Assembly: GCA_964531285.1 (NCBI GenBank)
Contig: CAZHDI010000097.1
Coordinates: 1-12,501 of the forward strand
Direction: 5' to 3'
DNA from: CAZHDI01 sp964531285
Lineage (GTDB): Bacteria > Pseudomonadota > Alphaproteobacteria > JAJFIK01
Length of the DNA stretch: 12,501 nt
The position numbers and the translations under genes are program-made. Shown one piece after another: positions 6,281 through 12,501 of this stretch; within the stretch, counting starts at the first letter, position 1, and each line of letters begins with the position of its first letter. Under the pieces are notes generated by a model. The model worked only from the letters and a program-made list of their open reading frames with translations. It made no database searches and had not been told where the DNA came from.

Positions 6281-6892
6281 ATGCTGCTTATCGGTCTGAC
6301 CGGATCCATCGGCATGGGCAAGAGCGCGACCGCGCAGATGTTCCGGGATGAAGGCGTGCCGGTTTACGATGCGGACGCGGCGGTCCATGCGCTCTATGCC
6401 AAGGGCGGCGCGGCTGTTGACCCTGTCGGCGATGCCTTTCCGGGCAGCGTAAAGGATGGTGCGGTGGACCGGGACGCCTTGCGCGCCATGGTCCAGGCGG
6501 CGCCCGACGGGATCAAACGGCTTGAAGCGGTGATCCACCCGCTGGTGGCCAAGGTGCAGATCGATTGGCTCATGGCGCAGGCCGAAGCCGGGGCGCCGCG
6601 TGTCGTGCTCGACATCCCGCTGCTGTTCGAGACCGGCGGCGAAGTGCGGGTCGATGTGGTCGTCGTGGTCAGCGCGCCGGCGGACGTCCAGCGTGACCGG
6701 GTCCTGGCCCGGCCCGGCATGACCGAGGAGACCTTCGCGTTCATTCTGTCCAAGCAGGTGCCTGATGCCACCAAGCGCGAGAAAGCCGATTTCGTGATCG
6801 ACACCTCCCAGGGCTTCGATCATGCCCGCGCCCAGGTACGCGCCGTTCTTGCCGCGCTCGAGGGCCGGCAGGGTACGCTCTGGCCCCGCTGA
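6281..6892 (+). CDS. coaE: Dephospho-CoA kinase
   Basis: CoaE phosphorylates the 3'-hydroxyl of dephospho-CoA with ATP, the final step of coenzyme A synthesis. The 203-residue product starts with LLIGLTGSIGMGKS, a P-loop at residues 8-15, then VPVYDADAAVH (27-37) with the DxD acid pair, AVIHPLV (83-89), VVLDIPLLFETG (108-119) and the lid/adenine region QVPDATKREKADFVIDTS (158-175). GGAAGGA upstream of the ATG serves as ribosome-binding site. It follows aroE by 17 bases and precedes the cyclotransferase-like gene by 11. The maf-aroE-coaE-dnaQ order is common near alphaproteobacterial origins. Confidence 0.97.
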   Translation: MLLIGLTGSIGMGKSATAQMFRDEGVPVYDADAAVHALYAKGGAAVDPVGDAFPGSVKDGAVDRDALRAMVQAAPDGIKRLEAVIHPLVAKVQIDWLMAQAEAGAPRVVLDIPLLFETGGEVRVDVVVVVSAPADVQRDRVLARPGMTEETFAFILSKQVPDATKREKADFVIDTSQGFDHARAQVRAVLAALEGRQGTLWPR

Positions 6893-6903
6893 AGGTCAGC
6901 GCC

Positions 6904-7329
6904 ATGGCCGGCCCACAGACCCCCGATCATTTGTTTCTCTACGGCTCCTTGCGCCGCGGGCTCGATCAGCACCGCGCCCTGCGGCTGGATCGTGTTCTCC
7001 ACTTCGTGCGTACCGAGACGGTTTTGGGAAGCCTTTACGATCTGGGGGATTATCCGGGCCTCGTTCTCGATCCGGCCGCCCGCCCGGTGCATGGCGACGC
7101 CTTCCGGATCGCCGAGGCGTCGGTCCTGCCGGCGCTCGATGTCTATGAGGGCTATAACCCGAACGACACCGGACCGTTTCATGAACCCTCCGGACGCGGA
7201 TCGCTTTATCTCCGGCGGGTCATCACGCTGTCCGGCGGCGAGACCGCCTGGGTCTATGAACTCAACGGCGTGCCGCGCGGGGCCCGGACCATTCTGCATG
7301 GCGACTGGCTGCGCCATATCCGCGGCTAA
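6904..7329 (+). CDS. Gamma-glutamylcyclotransferase-like (AIG2/GGCT fold) protein
   Basis: The 141-residue product has the GGCT/AIG2 fold signature: FLYGSLRRG (11-19) with the YGSL substrate-binding loop, GSLYDLGDYPGLV (42-54), VHGDAFRI (62-69), and LDVYEGYNP (78-86), where Glu82 corresponds to the catalytic acid position of the family. The tail GETAWVYELNG (112-122) is the typical WVYxYNG-like strand. Characterised relatives release 5-oxoproline from gamma-glutamyl peptides or gamma-glutamylamines, but many bacterial members (YtfP type) have no known substrate, so only the fold and likely catalytic class can be stated. The ATG has GAAGG eight bases upstream, and it lies 11 bases after coaE. 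It sits between coaE and dnaQ, which are adjacent in many alphaproteobacteria as I recall, so it may be a lineage-specific insertion into the operon. Confidence 0.88.
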   Translation: MAGPQTPDHLFLYGSLRRGLDQHRALRLDRVLHFVRTETVLGSLYDLGDYPGLVLDPAARPVHGDAFRIAEASVLPALDVYEGYNPNDTGPFHEPSGRGSLYLRRVITLSGGETAWVYELNGVPRGARTILHGDWLRHIRG

Positions 7330-7401
7330 TCCCGCCTGCCGTCTGGTCCAAGGGCGAAGCACCCGCTAGTGTGGCTGAAACCAAACAGGGGCACCGCGGC
7401 C

Positions 7402-8100
7402 ATGGTCAGGGAAATCGCTCTCGATACGGAAACAACCGGCTTCGACCCGACGACGGGTGACCGGATCGTCGAGATCGGCGCGCTGGAACTCGTCAATCAC
7501 GTGCCGACGGGCCGCACGTATCATCAATACATCAACCCGGAACGGGACATGCCGGAGGGCGCCTTCAAGGTGCATGGCCTGTCCACCGAATTTCTGTCCG
7601 ACAAGCCGGTTTTCGCCGAGATCGCCGAGGCCTTTCTGGACTTTGCCGCGGATTCGAAATTCGTGATCCACAATGCCGAGTTCGACATGAAATTCCTCAA
7701 TTGGGAATTCGGTCAGCTTGGCCATCCGCCCTTCGCGCCCGACCGGGCCAAGGACACGCTGCTCATCGCCCGGCGGAAATATCCCGGTGCGCCGGCCTCG
7801 CTCGATGCGTTGTGCAAGCGGTTCGATATCGACAACGGCGCGCGGACCCTGCACGGCGCCCTGCTCGATTCCGAATTGCTGGCGGAAGTCTATCTGGAAC
7901 TGATCGGCGGGCGGCAGCCGGGCATGATGTTCGATGCGCTGCATGGCGAGGACGGGATGGGCGGGCGGCGGGCGCCGGTCAAACCCAGGCCCAAGCCGCT
8001 GGCCAGTCTGGTCACGGACGATGAGCGCGCCGCCCATGACGCGCTGATCGAGGGCATGGCCAAGGCCGATCCCGTGTGGCGCTGGCGCGCGCCCGAATAG
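7402..8100 (+). CDS. dnaQ: DNA polymerase III epsilon subunit (3'-5' proofreading exonuclease)
   Basis: DnaQ is the proofreading exonuclease of the replicative polymerase core, bound to the alpha subunit. The product (232 residues) has the DEDDh set: ExoI LDTETTG with Asp8 and Glu10, ExoII HNAEFDMKFLN with Asp95, and ExoIII HGALLDSELL with His151 and Asp156. Other family motifs are DRIVEIGALEL (20-30) and FKVHGLSTEFL (55-65). The C-terminal part after about residue 170 is Pro/Arg-rich, as expected for the flexible segment that contacts the polymerase. I chose the ATG at 7402, with AGGGG ten bases upstream, because it puts the catalytic strand at the usual distance from the N-terminus; an in-frame GTG at 7369 would add 11 residues. 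It converges on secB with 24 bases between the stops. Confidence 0.97.
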   Translation: MVREIALDTETTGFDPTTGDRIVEIGALELVNHVPTGRTYHQYINPERDMPEGAFKVHGLSTEFLSDKPVFAEIAEAFLDFAADSKFVIHNAEFDMKFLNWEFGQLGHPPFAPDRAKDTLLIARRKYPGAPASLDALCKRFDIDNGARTLHGALLDSELLAEVYLELIGGRQPGMMFDALHGEDGMGGRRAPVKPRPKPLASLVTDDERAAHDALIEGMAKADPVWRWRAPE

Positions 8101-8124
8101 CCGGTCAGGCGCCCCAACAACCCG

Positions 8125-8709
8125 TTAGGAGACGGACGGCGCCGAGGTGTCCTTGCCGTTCGCCTGGGGCGCGTCGGCGGACCCGCCGTTGCCGTCCTGC
8201 TGCTTGGCCGCCTCGGCCAGCTGGTGCCGGTACAGCGCGGCGAAATCGATCGGATCCAGCATCAGCGGCATGAACCCGCCGGTCCGCGTCATATCGGCGA
8301 TGATCTGCCGGGCGAACGGGAACAACAGGCGCGGCGCCTCAATCAGCATGATCGGATTGATGTTCTCTTTGCCCACATTGTTGAGCGCGAAGAGCCCGCA
8401 ATACATCAGCTCGATGATGAACAGCGTGTCGTCGCCGCGCTTGGCCGAACACTGGATCTGCAGCGCGCATTCAAAGGTGTCCTGCGGCGCGCCGCCCTGA
8501 GCCTGAAGGCTGCGGGCCTTCACATCGATGCCGACGCTGACATCCGGCTGCGTCTGGGCCTGCATCAGCGTATTCGGCGCGCCCGGATTTTCGAACGACA
8601 GATCGCGGATGTACTGGGCCAGGACGCGGATCTGCGGAGCCTGAGCCGCCTCTGCCTCGCCGCCGCCCGTGCCTGCGCCGCCTGCCGGTGCCTGATCTTG
8701 CTCGGTCAT
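8125..8709 (-). CDS. secB: Protein-export chaperone SecB
   Basis: SecB is a homotetrameric cytosolic chaperone that keeps precursor proteins unfolded and delivers them to SecA. The 194-residue product has a SecB core at about 26-165: IRVLAQYIRDLSFENPGAP (27-45), then PDVSVGIDVKAR (55-66), ELMYCGLFALNNV (100-112), IEAPRLLFPFARQIIADMTRTGGFMPLMLDPIDFAALY (123-160), all typical. It is longer than the usual ~155-165 because of a Gly/Ala-rich N-terminal tail (7-25) and a Gln/Asn/Gly-rich C-terminal tail (166-194), both predicted to be disordered by composition. GGGAACAGGG precedes the ATG. It is transcribed toward dnaQ with almost no intergenic space, so transcripts may overlap unless termination is Rho-dependent. 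Confidence 0.97.
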   Translation of the reverse strand: MTEQDQAPAGGAGTGGGEAEAAQAPQIRVLAQYIRDLSFENPGAPNTLMQAQTQPDVSVGIDVKARSLQAQGGAPQDTFECALQIQCSAKRGDDTLFIIELMYCGLFALNNVGKENINPIMLIEAPRLLFPFARQIIADMTRTGGFMPLMLDPIDFAALYRHQLAEAAKQQDGNGGSADAPQANGKDTSAPSVS

Positions 8710-8838
8710 TGCCCTGTTCCCATGATTATGGTCCCCGTCACGCGCGTCACGTCACTGGCGCGCCGACCGGATCCGCCGGTTCCGAAACTGGCGGCTGGGC
8801 TAGCATGGAACCGCGGGCCCGGCAACCGAACAGCAGGA
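8710..8838 (-). promoter_or_regulatory. fxsA-secB intergenic region with CGTCAC repeats
   Basis: This 129-base spacer separates fxsA from secB on the minus strand. It contains three copies of CGTCAC (8736-8741, 8745-8750, 8750-8755) within 20 bases, and a -10-like CATAAT (8725-8730 on the minus strand) very close to the secB start. The -10-like element has no well-spaced -35, and a transcript starting there would have almost no leader, so I cannot assign a promoter with confidence. The repeated hexamer may be a regulator site or chance. Confidence 0.2.
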
Positions 8839-9384
8839 TCAGGGCAGACGGGTCCAGCCCGATCCGCCGCCTGTTCCACTGTCTCGTGGCCCGCCGCCGC
8901 CTGGCCGGTCCCGATCCGGGCCGGTGCGATCCTGGGGACCGGACACATCCTCGAACTCCCCGTCGATCACATCGCCGGGCCCTCGCCGGGGGCCGCGAAA
9001 TCCCGACGCATGCATATGGACCGATCCGCGCGCCATGAGATGACGGAAGACGGCCTTGCCGATCCGCCGGCGCACCGCCGGAACGAACAGCGCGAAGCCT
9101 AAGGCATCCGTGAAAAAGCCGGGCGTCAGCAGGAGCGCACCCGCGACCAGCAGAAAAACGCCGGTAAAGACGTCCTCGACCGGCATTTCCCCGGCATGAA
9201 GATGCTTTTGCGCCTTCGCCAATGTCGTCAGACCCTGCCAGCGCAGCATAATTGTGCCCAAAACAGCCGTGACGATGATGAGAAGCAGGGTCGAGGCAAC
9301 GCCGATCCGCTCGCCGATTTCGATGAACAGGGCGATTTCCAGAACCGGAACGCCGATAAAAAGCGCAAGAAGAAGGAATGCCAC
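8839..9384 (-). CDS. fxsA: FxsA-family membrane protein
   Basis: FxsA is a small inner-membrane protein; in E. coli its overproduction relieves F-plasmid exclusion of phage T7, but its normal function is unknown. The 181-residue product has an N-terminal hydrophobic segment with the family motif PVLEIALFIEIG (13-24), a second at about 28-48 ending in LRWQGL, and a third at 70-98 with LLLTPGFFTDALGF (86-99), the most conserved part of the family. After VPAVRRRIG comes a soluble tail with VIDGEFEDV, a motif I recall from other alphaproteobacterial FxsA tails, then a Gly/Asp/Arg-rich low-complexity end. I chose the GTG at 9384, which has AAGGA at a spacing of about 10; an ATG at 9453 would add 23 residues without family support. 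It is followed by secB and divergent from the TimA-like gene. Confidence 0.88.
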   Translation of the reverse strand: MAFLLLALFIGVPVLEIALFIEIGERIGVASTLLLIIVTAVLGTIMLRWQGLTTLAKAQKHLHAGEMPVEDVFTGVFLLVAGALLLTPGFFTDALGFALFVPAVRRRIGKAVFRHLMARGSVHMHASGFRGPRRGPGDVIDGEFEDVSGPQDRTGPDRDRPGGGGPRDSGTGGGSGWTRLP

Positions 9385-9600
9385 GGATTGCAGATCCTTG
9401 AGGTTTCGGGGAGCGGGCCCTAATTGATACGGTGGGCCGGCGCGCAGACACAATTAAGGTCATGACGACCCCCGCCGGCGTCAACCCGGCAAAATGCGGT
9501 CTTTATGGATCACAATCCGGGCGCGGGAAGGATTAAAGTCCGTCGAGGACGGTTCCTGGTGGTGGCGCGGTGCGGCCTGTGACACCATCGGTAAGATCGC

Positions 9601-9655
9601 TTTCAGTCGGGCATGTTTCAGTCGGGCATGGGAGACTGGCGGGTCCGCGATGCGG
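9601..9655 (+). repeat. Left copy of 55-base duplicate abutting the gap
   Basis: These 55 bases end exactly at the first N and are identical, base for base, to 9756-9810, which begin exactly after the last N. The copy begins with two tandem copies of TTTCAGTCGGGCATG (9601-9615 and 9616-9630). Exact duplicates of odd, k-mer-like length on both sides of a gap are what overlapping contig ends look like in a de Bruijn graph assembly. Confidence 0.95.
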
Positions 9656-9755
9656 NNNNNNNNNNNNNNNNNNNNNNNNNNNNNNNNNNNNNNNNNNNNN
9701 NNNNNNNNNNNNNNNNNNNNNNNNNNNNNNNNNNNNNNNNNNNNNNNNNNNNNNN
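9656..9755. other. Run of exactly 100 Ns (assembly gap)
   Basis: One hundred unknown bases, a conventional placeholder for a scaffold gap of unknown size. Because both flanks carry the same 55-base sequence, the true gap is probably nil and the two contigs probably overlap by 55 bases; the other possibility is a longer tandem array that the assembler could not cross. Confidence 0.97.
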
Positions 9756-9810
9756 TTTCAGTCGGGCATGTTTCAGTCGGGCATGGGAGACTGGCGGGTC
9801 CGCGATGCGG
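9756..9810 (+). repeat. Right copy of 55-base duplicate abutting the gap
   Basis: Identical to 9601-9655, with the 15-bp TTTCAGTCGGGCATG units at 9756-9770 and 9771-9785. It lies 41 bases upstream of the TimA-like start codon. In the plus frame the 15-mer would encode FQSGM repeats, but this precedes the likely start and is not judged coding. Confidence 0.95.
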
Positions 9811-9851
9811 CGCGGATGCCCGACCCGATGAACGCGAAGGATATAAACAGT

Positions 9852-10568
9852 ATGGGCGAAGACGTGGCGGTCATCGAAATCATCGTTCTGGCAGTTTTGC
9901 TGGCTTTTATCGTGTTCAAGCTGCGTAGCGTGCTCGGCCGGCGCACCGGTCACGAACAACAGCAGCGCAACGGCATTTTCCTGCCCCGGAAGACTGAGGA
10001 TCCGAATGCGCGTCAGGGCGATAACGACGATCAGGTCGTCGCCCTGCCGCGCCGGACCGGCCCGGTGGAAGCGCAGCCCTCCGCCGAGGAGCGCATTGGC
10101 GCCTTTGCCCCCGCCGGCTCGCCGCTCGCCCAGGGCCTGATGGATATCCAACTCGCCGACCGCAGCTTCGAGCCGGAAGGCTTCGTCAACGGGGCTAAGT
10201 CGGCTTACGAGATGATCGTGACGGCTTTTGCCGCGGGCGACCGCAAGGCGTTGCGCCCGCTCCTGTCCAAAGATGTCATGGGTGATTTCGACTCCGCCAT
10301 TACCGACCGGGAAAGCCGGGGCGAAACCATGGAATTCACATTTGTGGGTTTGAACAGCGCGAAAATGACCGAAGCGGCGCTGATCGACAAAATTGCCGAA
10401 GTCACCGTGCGGTTTGTCAGCGAAGTCATCTCGGTCAAAAAGAACGCCGATGGCGCGGTCATCGAGGGCGATCCGTCGCATATGCGCCTTGTAACCGATG
10501 TGTGGACCTTTGCGCGCGACACCCGCAGTTCGGATCCCAACTGGGAGCTTGTCGCGACCGCCGGCTGA
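9852..10568 (+). CDS. timA: Tim44/TimA-family membrane-associated protein
   Basis: The 238-residue product has an N-terminal membrane segment (about 6-23, VAVIEIIVLAVLLAFIVF) followed at once by KLRSVLGRRTG, a charged low-complexity linker (31-90), and a Tim44-like domain (about 105-236) starting FVNGAKSAYEMIVTAFAAGDRKALRPLLSKDV and ending DVWTFARDTRSSDPNWELVATA. Alphaproteobacterial TimA is related to mitochondrial Tim44, which tethers Hsp70 to the inner-membrane translocase; the bacterial role is not settled, though one member is reported at the inner membrane. I chose the ATG at 9852, preceded by AAGGA at a spacing of 10, because homologues begin right before the hydrophobic segment; ATG 9828 is an in-frame alternative. 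The frame remains open upstream only through the gap. It is followed by mltA after 18 bases, a linkage common in the class. Confidence 0.93.
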   Translation: MGEDVAVIEIIVLAVLLAFIVFKLRSVLGRRTGHEQQQRNGIFLPRKTEDPNARQGDNDDQVVALPRRTGPVEAQPSAEERIGAFAPAGSPLAQGLMDIQLADRSFEPEGFVNGAKSAYEMIVTAFAAGDRKALRPLLSKDVMGDFDSAITDRESRGETMEFTFVGLNSAKMTEAALIDKIAEVTVRFVSEVISVKKNADGAVIEGDPSHMRLVTDVWTFARDTRSSDPNWELVATAG

Positions 10569-10586
10569 CCGGGCCAGGTTCTGACC

Positions 10587-11846
10587 ATGACGCGTTCCGG
10601 GCCCCCAATCTCAGCGTTGCTTCTGCCCGCCCTTTTGGGCGGGTTGATTCTATGCGCCCTGGCGGCCGCCTGGATCAGCCTGTCCCGCGCTCCCGGACCG
10701 GCCACAGGCACCCTGGTGCTGACCCCGGCGGCCTTTGCCGATCTGGACGGTTGGACGGCGGACACCAGCGCCGATCTGTTGCCCGCCTGGCGGCGGTCCT
10801 GCGCCCGTCTGACCGCTCTACCGCCCGATACCCCCTTGCATGCCGACCTGCCCCATGCCGGCCACGCCGGAGACTGGCGCGCCCTGTGCGCCTCGATTGA
10901 GGGTCTTGGGCCGAATGATCATGGCGCCGTGCGGGCGCTGATCGAAGCCAGCCTTGTTCCCGTGACTGTCGCGGACGGCGCGGATCCGACAGGTCTGTTC
11001 ACCGGCTATTACGAGCCGGAACTGGCGGGATGCCGCGCCCCTCGGCCGGGCTGTGCGGCGCCGATCCGGGCGCTGCCCCAAGATTTGGTGCAGGTCGATC
11101 TCGGGCGGTTTCGCGATCATCTCAAGGGCGAGCGCATCGCCGGGCGGGTGACCGATGGGCGCCTGGAGCCATACGAGCCGCGCAATGCCATCGAGGCCGC
11201 CGGCGACATCGCCTACGGGCCGCCGCTGGCCTATGTGAAAGACAAGGTGGACAAGTTCTTCCTGCACATTCAGGGCTCGGGCCGCATCCGGTTCGACGAT
11301 GGCGGGGTCATGCGGGTCGGTTATGCCGGCCAGAACGGGCATCCCTATACCGCCATCGGACGGGTGCTGCTGGACTGGGGCGCGCTCGACCGCAAGACCA
11401 TCTCCATGCAGTCGATCCGGGCCTGGCTCGCCGATCATCCGGACCGGGCCGACACGGTCATGAATGCCAATGCCTCCTATATTTTCTTCCGTCCTCTGAC
11501 GATAGAAGACCCCAATGCCGGACCGATCGGCGCCGAGGGCGTGCCTTTGACGCCGGGGCGCAGCCTTGCGGTCGATCATCGCTTCCATGCCTACGGCCTG
11601 CCGGTCTGGGTCGAAACGACGGCACCGGCGGGCGATGATCCGCAGGCGGAGCGCAAGGTGCATCGCCTGATGATGGCCCAGGATACCGGCGGCGCGATCC
11701 GCGGGCCGGTGCGCGGCGATGTGTTTTGGGGCTTCGGGGATGCGGCGGGCGAGGTTGCGGGTGCCATGAAGCATGAGGGCCGCTTGAGCGTGCTGGTTCC
11801 GCGCGCTGCGGCGATCCGCGCCGGCCTCCTGCCGGGCGAAGGCTGA
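10587..11846 (+). CDS. mltA: Membrane-bound lytic murein transglycosylase A
   Basis: MltA cleaves the MurNAc-GlcNAc bond of peptidoglycan to give 1,6-anhydro-MurNAc ends. The 419-residue product has a hydrophobic N-terminal segment (about 9-32), then the MltA barrel domain with GLFTGYYEPEL (136-146), EPRNAIEAAGDI (197-208), VDKFFLHIQGSGRI (221-234), VGYAGQNGHPYTAIGR (244-259) and NASYIFFR (295-302), and a C-terminal 3D domain with LAVDHRFHAYGLPVWVET (327-344) and AQDTGGAIRGPVRGDVFWGFG (364-384). The two aspartates there (366 and 378) correspond to the E. coli pair that includes catalytic Asp308, by motif alignment from memory. Cys23 lies in GLILC, which lacks a small residue at -1, so a lipoprotein site is doubtful and a signal anchor or cleaved signal is more likely. 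It lies between timA and smr with short spacers. Confidence 0.96.
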   Translation: MTRSGPPISALLLPALLGGLILCALAAAWISLSRAPGPATGTLVLTPAAFADLDGWTADTSADLLPAWRRSCARLTALPPDTPLHADLPHAGHAGDWRALCASIEGLGPNDHGAVRALIEASLVPVTVADGADPTGLFTGYYEPELAGCRAPRPGCAAPIRALPQDLVQVDLGRFRDHLKGERIAGRVTDGRLEPYEPRNAIEAAGDIAYGPPLAYVKDKVDKFFLHIQGSGRIRFDDGGVMRVGYAGQNGHPYTAIGRVLLDWGALDRKTISMQSIRAWLADHPDRADTVMNANASYIFFRPLTIEDPNAGPIGAEGVPLTPGRSLAVDHRFHAYGLPVWVETTAPAGDDPQAERKVHRLMMAQDTGGAIRGPVRGDVFWGFGDAAGEVAGAMKHEGRLSVLVPRAAAIRAGLLPGEG

Positions 11847-11852
11847 CCGGGC

Positions 11853-12476
11853 GTGAGCAAGCGCCGCGACCTGTCGAGGGAGGAATGGGATCTGTGGCGC
11901 CGGGCCACACGGACCACGATCCCCCGGCCCTCTGCTCCGCGTCCTGGCCATCATCCGCTCGAAGAGCCCCCCCAACGCGAAACGCCGCCCAAAAAGAAAA
12001 AACCGGCTGCTCAGGACACGCCCGCGCCTGCCCGGCCGCCTGAGGTTCCGGCCGCTCTGACGCCTGAGCGCCCGCCCGCATCGCCTTGGACCGGCGGTCT
12101 CGATGCGGCGACGGCCCGGCGGGCCCGGCGCGGCAAACTCGGCGTCGAGGCGACCATCGATCTTCACGGTATGCGTCAGGCCGATGCGCACACCGCGCTC
12201 ATTCACTTCATTCAGACCAGCACCGTGCTGGGCCGGCGCTGCGTGCTGGTGATCACGGGCAAGGGCGGCGGGCGATCGGACCGGCGCGGCGGCGAGGACG
12301 CGCCGTTCATGACCGGCGCCGGCGGCGAACGCGGGATCCTGCGCCGGCAGGTGCCCCAATGGCTGGCTCAGGAACCGCTCCGCACCCGGATTTTCGCGGT
12401 CGAGCAGGCCCATCAGCGCGATGGCGGCGGCGGCGCGCTCTATGTCTTTCTGCGAAAGCCGGATCAAAGCCGCTGA
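11853..12476 (+). CDS. Smr-domain protein
   Basis: The 207-residue product has a short N-terminal helix with REEWDLWRRATRT (9-21), a Pro/Lys/Ala-rich disordered segment (about 23-78), and a C-terminal Smr domain. Conserved Smr features are ATIDLHGM (100-107) with the DLHG motif, ALIHFIQTSTVLGRRCVLVITGKG (115-138) with TGKG, GILRRQVPQWL (161-171), and a final GALYVFLRK (194-202). Smr domains bind or cut nucleic acids; stand-alone bacterial members (SmrA/SmrB type) have been linked to RNA cleavage, SmrB at collided ribosomes, but the substrate here is unknown. Between TGKG and GILRR lies a Gly/Arg/Asp-rich insert of about 22 residues (139-160). The start is a GTG at 11853, six bases after the mltA stop, so cotranscription with mltA is very likely. 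The last 25 bases of the window hold nothing recognisable. Confidence 0.92.
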   Translation: MSKRRDLSREEWDLWRRATRTTIPRPSAPRPGHHPLEEPPQRETPPKKKKPAAQDTPAPARPPEVPAALTPERPPASPWTGGLDAATARRARRGKLGVEATIDLHGMRQADAHTALIHFIQTSTVLGRRCVLVITGKGGGRSDRRGGEDAPFMTGAGGERGILRRQVPQWLAQEPLRTRIFAVEQAHQRDGGGGALYVFLRKPDQSR

Positions 12477-12501
12477 CGGCCCGCGCTCCCTGCAACCCAC
12501 A

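Larger units (their letters stand above)
9385..9851. other. fxsA / timA divergent intergenic region, containing an assembly gap
   Basis: This stretch of 467 positions, 100 of them N, lies between divergent fxsA and the TimA-like gene and should carry both promoters. A reading frame crosses it on the plus strand, but it is joined through the Ns and resembles no protein I know, so I treat it as non-coding. It contains the gap (9656-9755), the flanking 55-base duplicates and the 15-bp tandem repeats described separately. No strong promoter match was found for either gene. Confidence 0.6.

Noticed and set aside
9601..9810. Possible CRISPR array or mobile-element target duplication around the gap
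   Set aside because: The 15-bp units are tandem with no spacers, and no cas or transposase gene is near. The 55-base flanks are better explained as overlapping contig ends.
9570..9851. N-terminal extension of the TimA-like protein through the gap
   Set aside because: The frame is joined through 100 Ns that are probably an artefact. The family begins at the hydrophobic segment after the ATG at 9852, which has its own ribosome-binding site.
10653..10658. Lipoprotein signal at Cys23 of MltA
   Set aside because: The residues before the cysteine (LIL) do not fit the lipobox, which needs a small residue at -1.
10818..12500. 560-residue open frame on the minus strand
   Set aside because: It lies antisense to mltA and smr, both recognised by strong motifs. 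Its Arg/Ala/Pro-rich composition is typical of shadow frames in GC-rich DNA, and it matches no family I know.

Overview
The window is a GC-rich stretch of an alphaproteobacterial chromosome made of conserved core genes. Every recognised gene has an ordinary housekeeping role, and I see no phage, transposon, CRISPR, tRNA, rRNA or defence genes. The gene order hemE / ppsR (the 'RP001' gene) / maf / aroE / coaE / dnaQ / secB / fxsA / timA / mltA / smr matches the neighbourhood of the replication origin in Caulobacter crescentus and relatives. The exact order or family cannot be fixed from the sequence alone.

Left arm (1-3444, all minus strand): read from the centre outward these are hemE, hemH, hemJ and a partial rho at the window edge. 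HemE, HemH and HemJ cover uroporphyrinogen decarboxylation, iron insertion and protoporphyrinogen oxidation, so this is a late-haem cluster. hemE and hemH overlap by 23 bases and hemJ follows after 54. rho sits behind a 307-base leader and probably has its own promoter.

Centre (3445-3938): a 494-base non-coding region between the divergent hemE and ppsR genes. In C. crescentus and several other alphaproteobacteria the chromosomal origin lies exactly here. This region holds one good DnaA-box match, two weaker ones, a perfect 12-bp AT-rich palindrome and several inverted repeats. The genes on each side run away from it. I regard it as the candidate oriC and the most interesting part of the window.

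Right arm (3939-8100, plus strand): ppsR, a Maf-family pyrophosphatase, aroE, coaE, a small gamma-glutamylcyclotransferase-like gene and dnaQ, closely packed and probably cotranscribed in part. dnaQ converges on secB (minus) with only 24 bases between the stop codons. fxsA (minus) lies upstream of secB.

Right end (9385-12476): an intergenic region contains 100 Ns (9656-9755) flanked on both sides by the same 55-base sequence, which is very likely an assembly artefact. Each 55-mer begins with two copies of a 15-bp tandem repeat. Then come three plus-strand envelope/RNA-related genes in a tight row: a Tim44/TimA-like protein, the lytic transglycosylase MltA and an Smr-domain protein.
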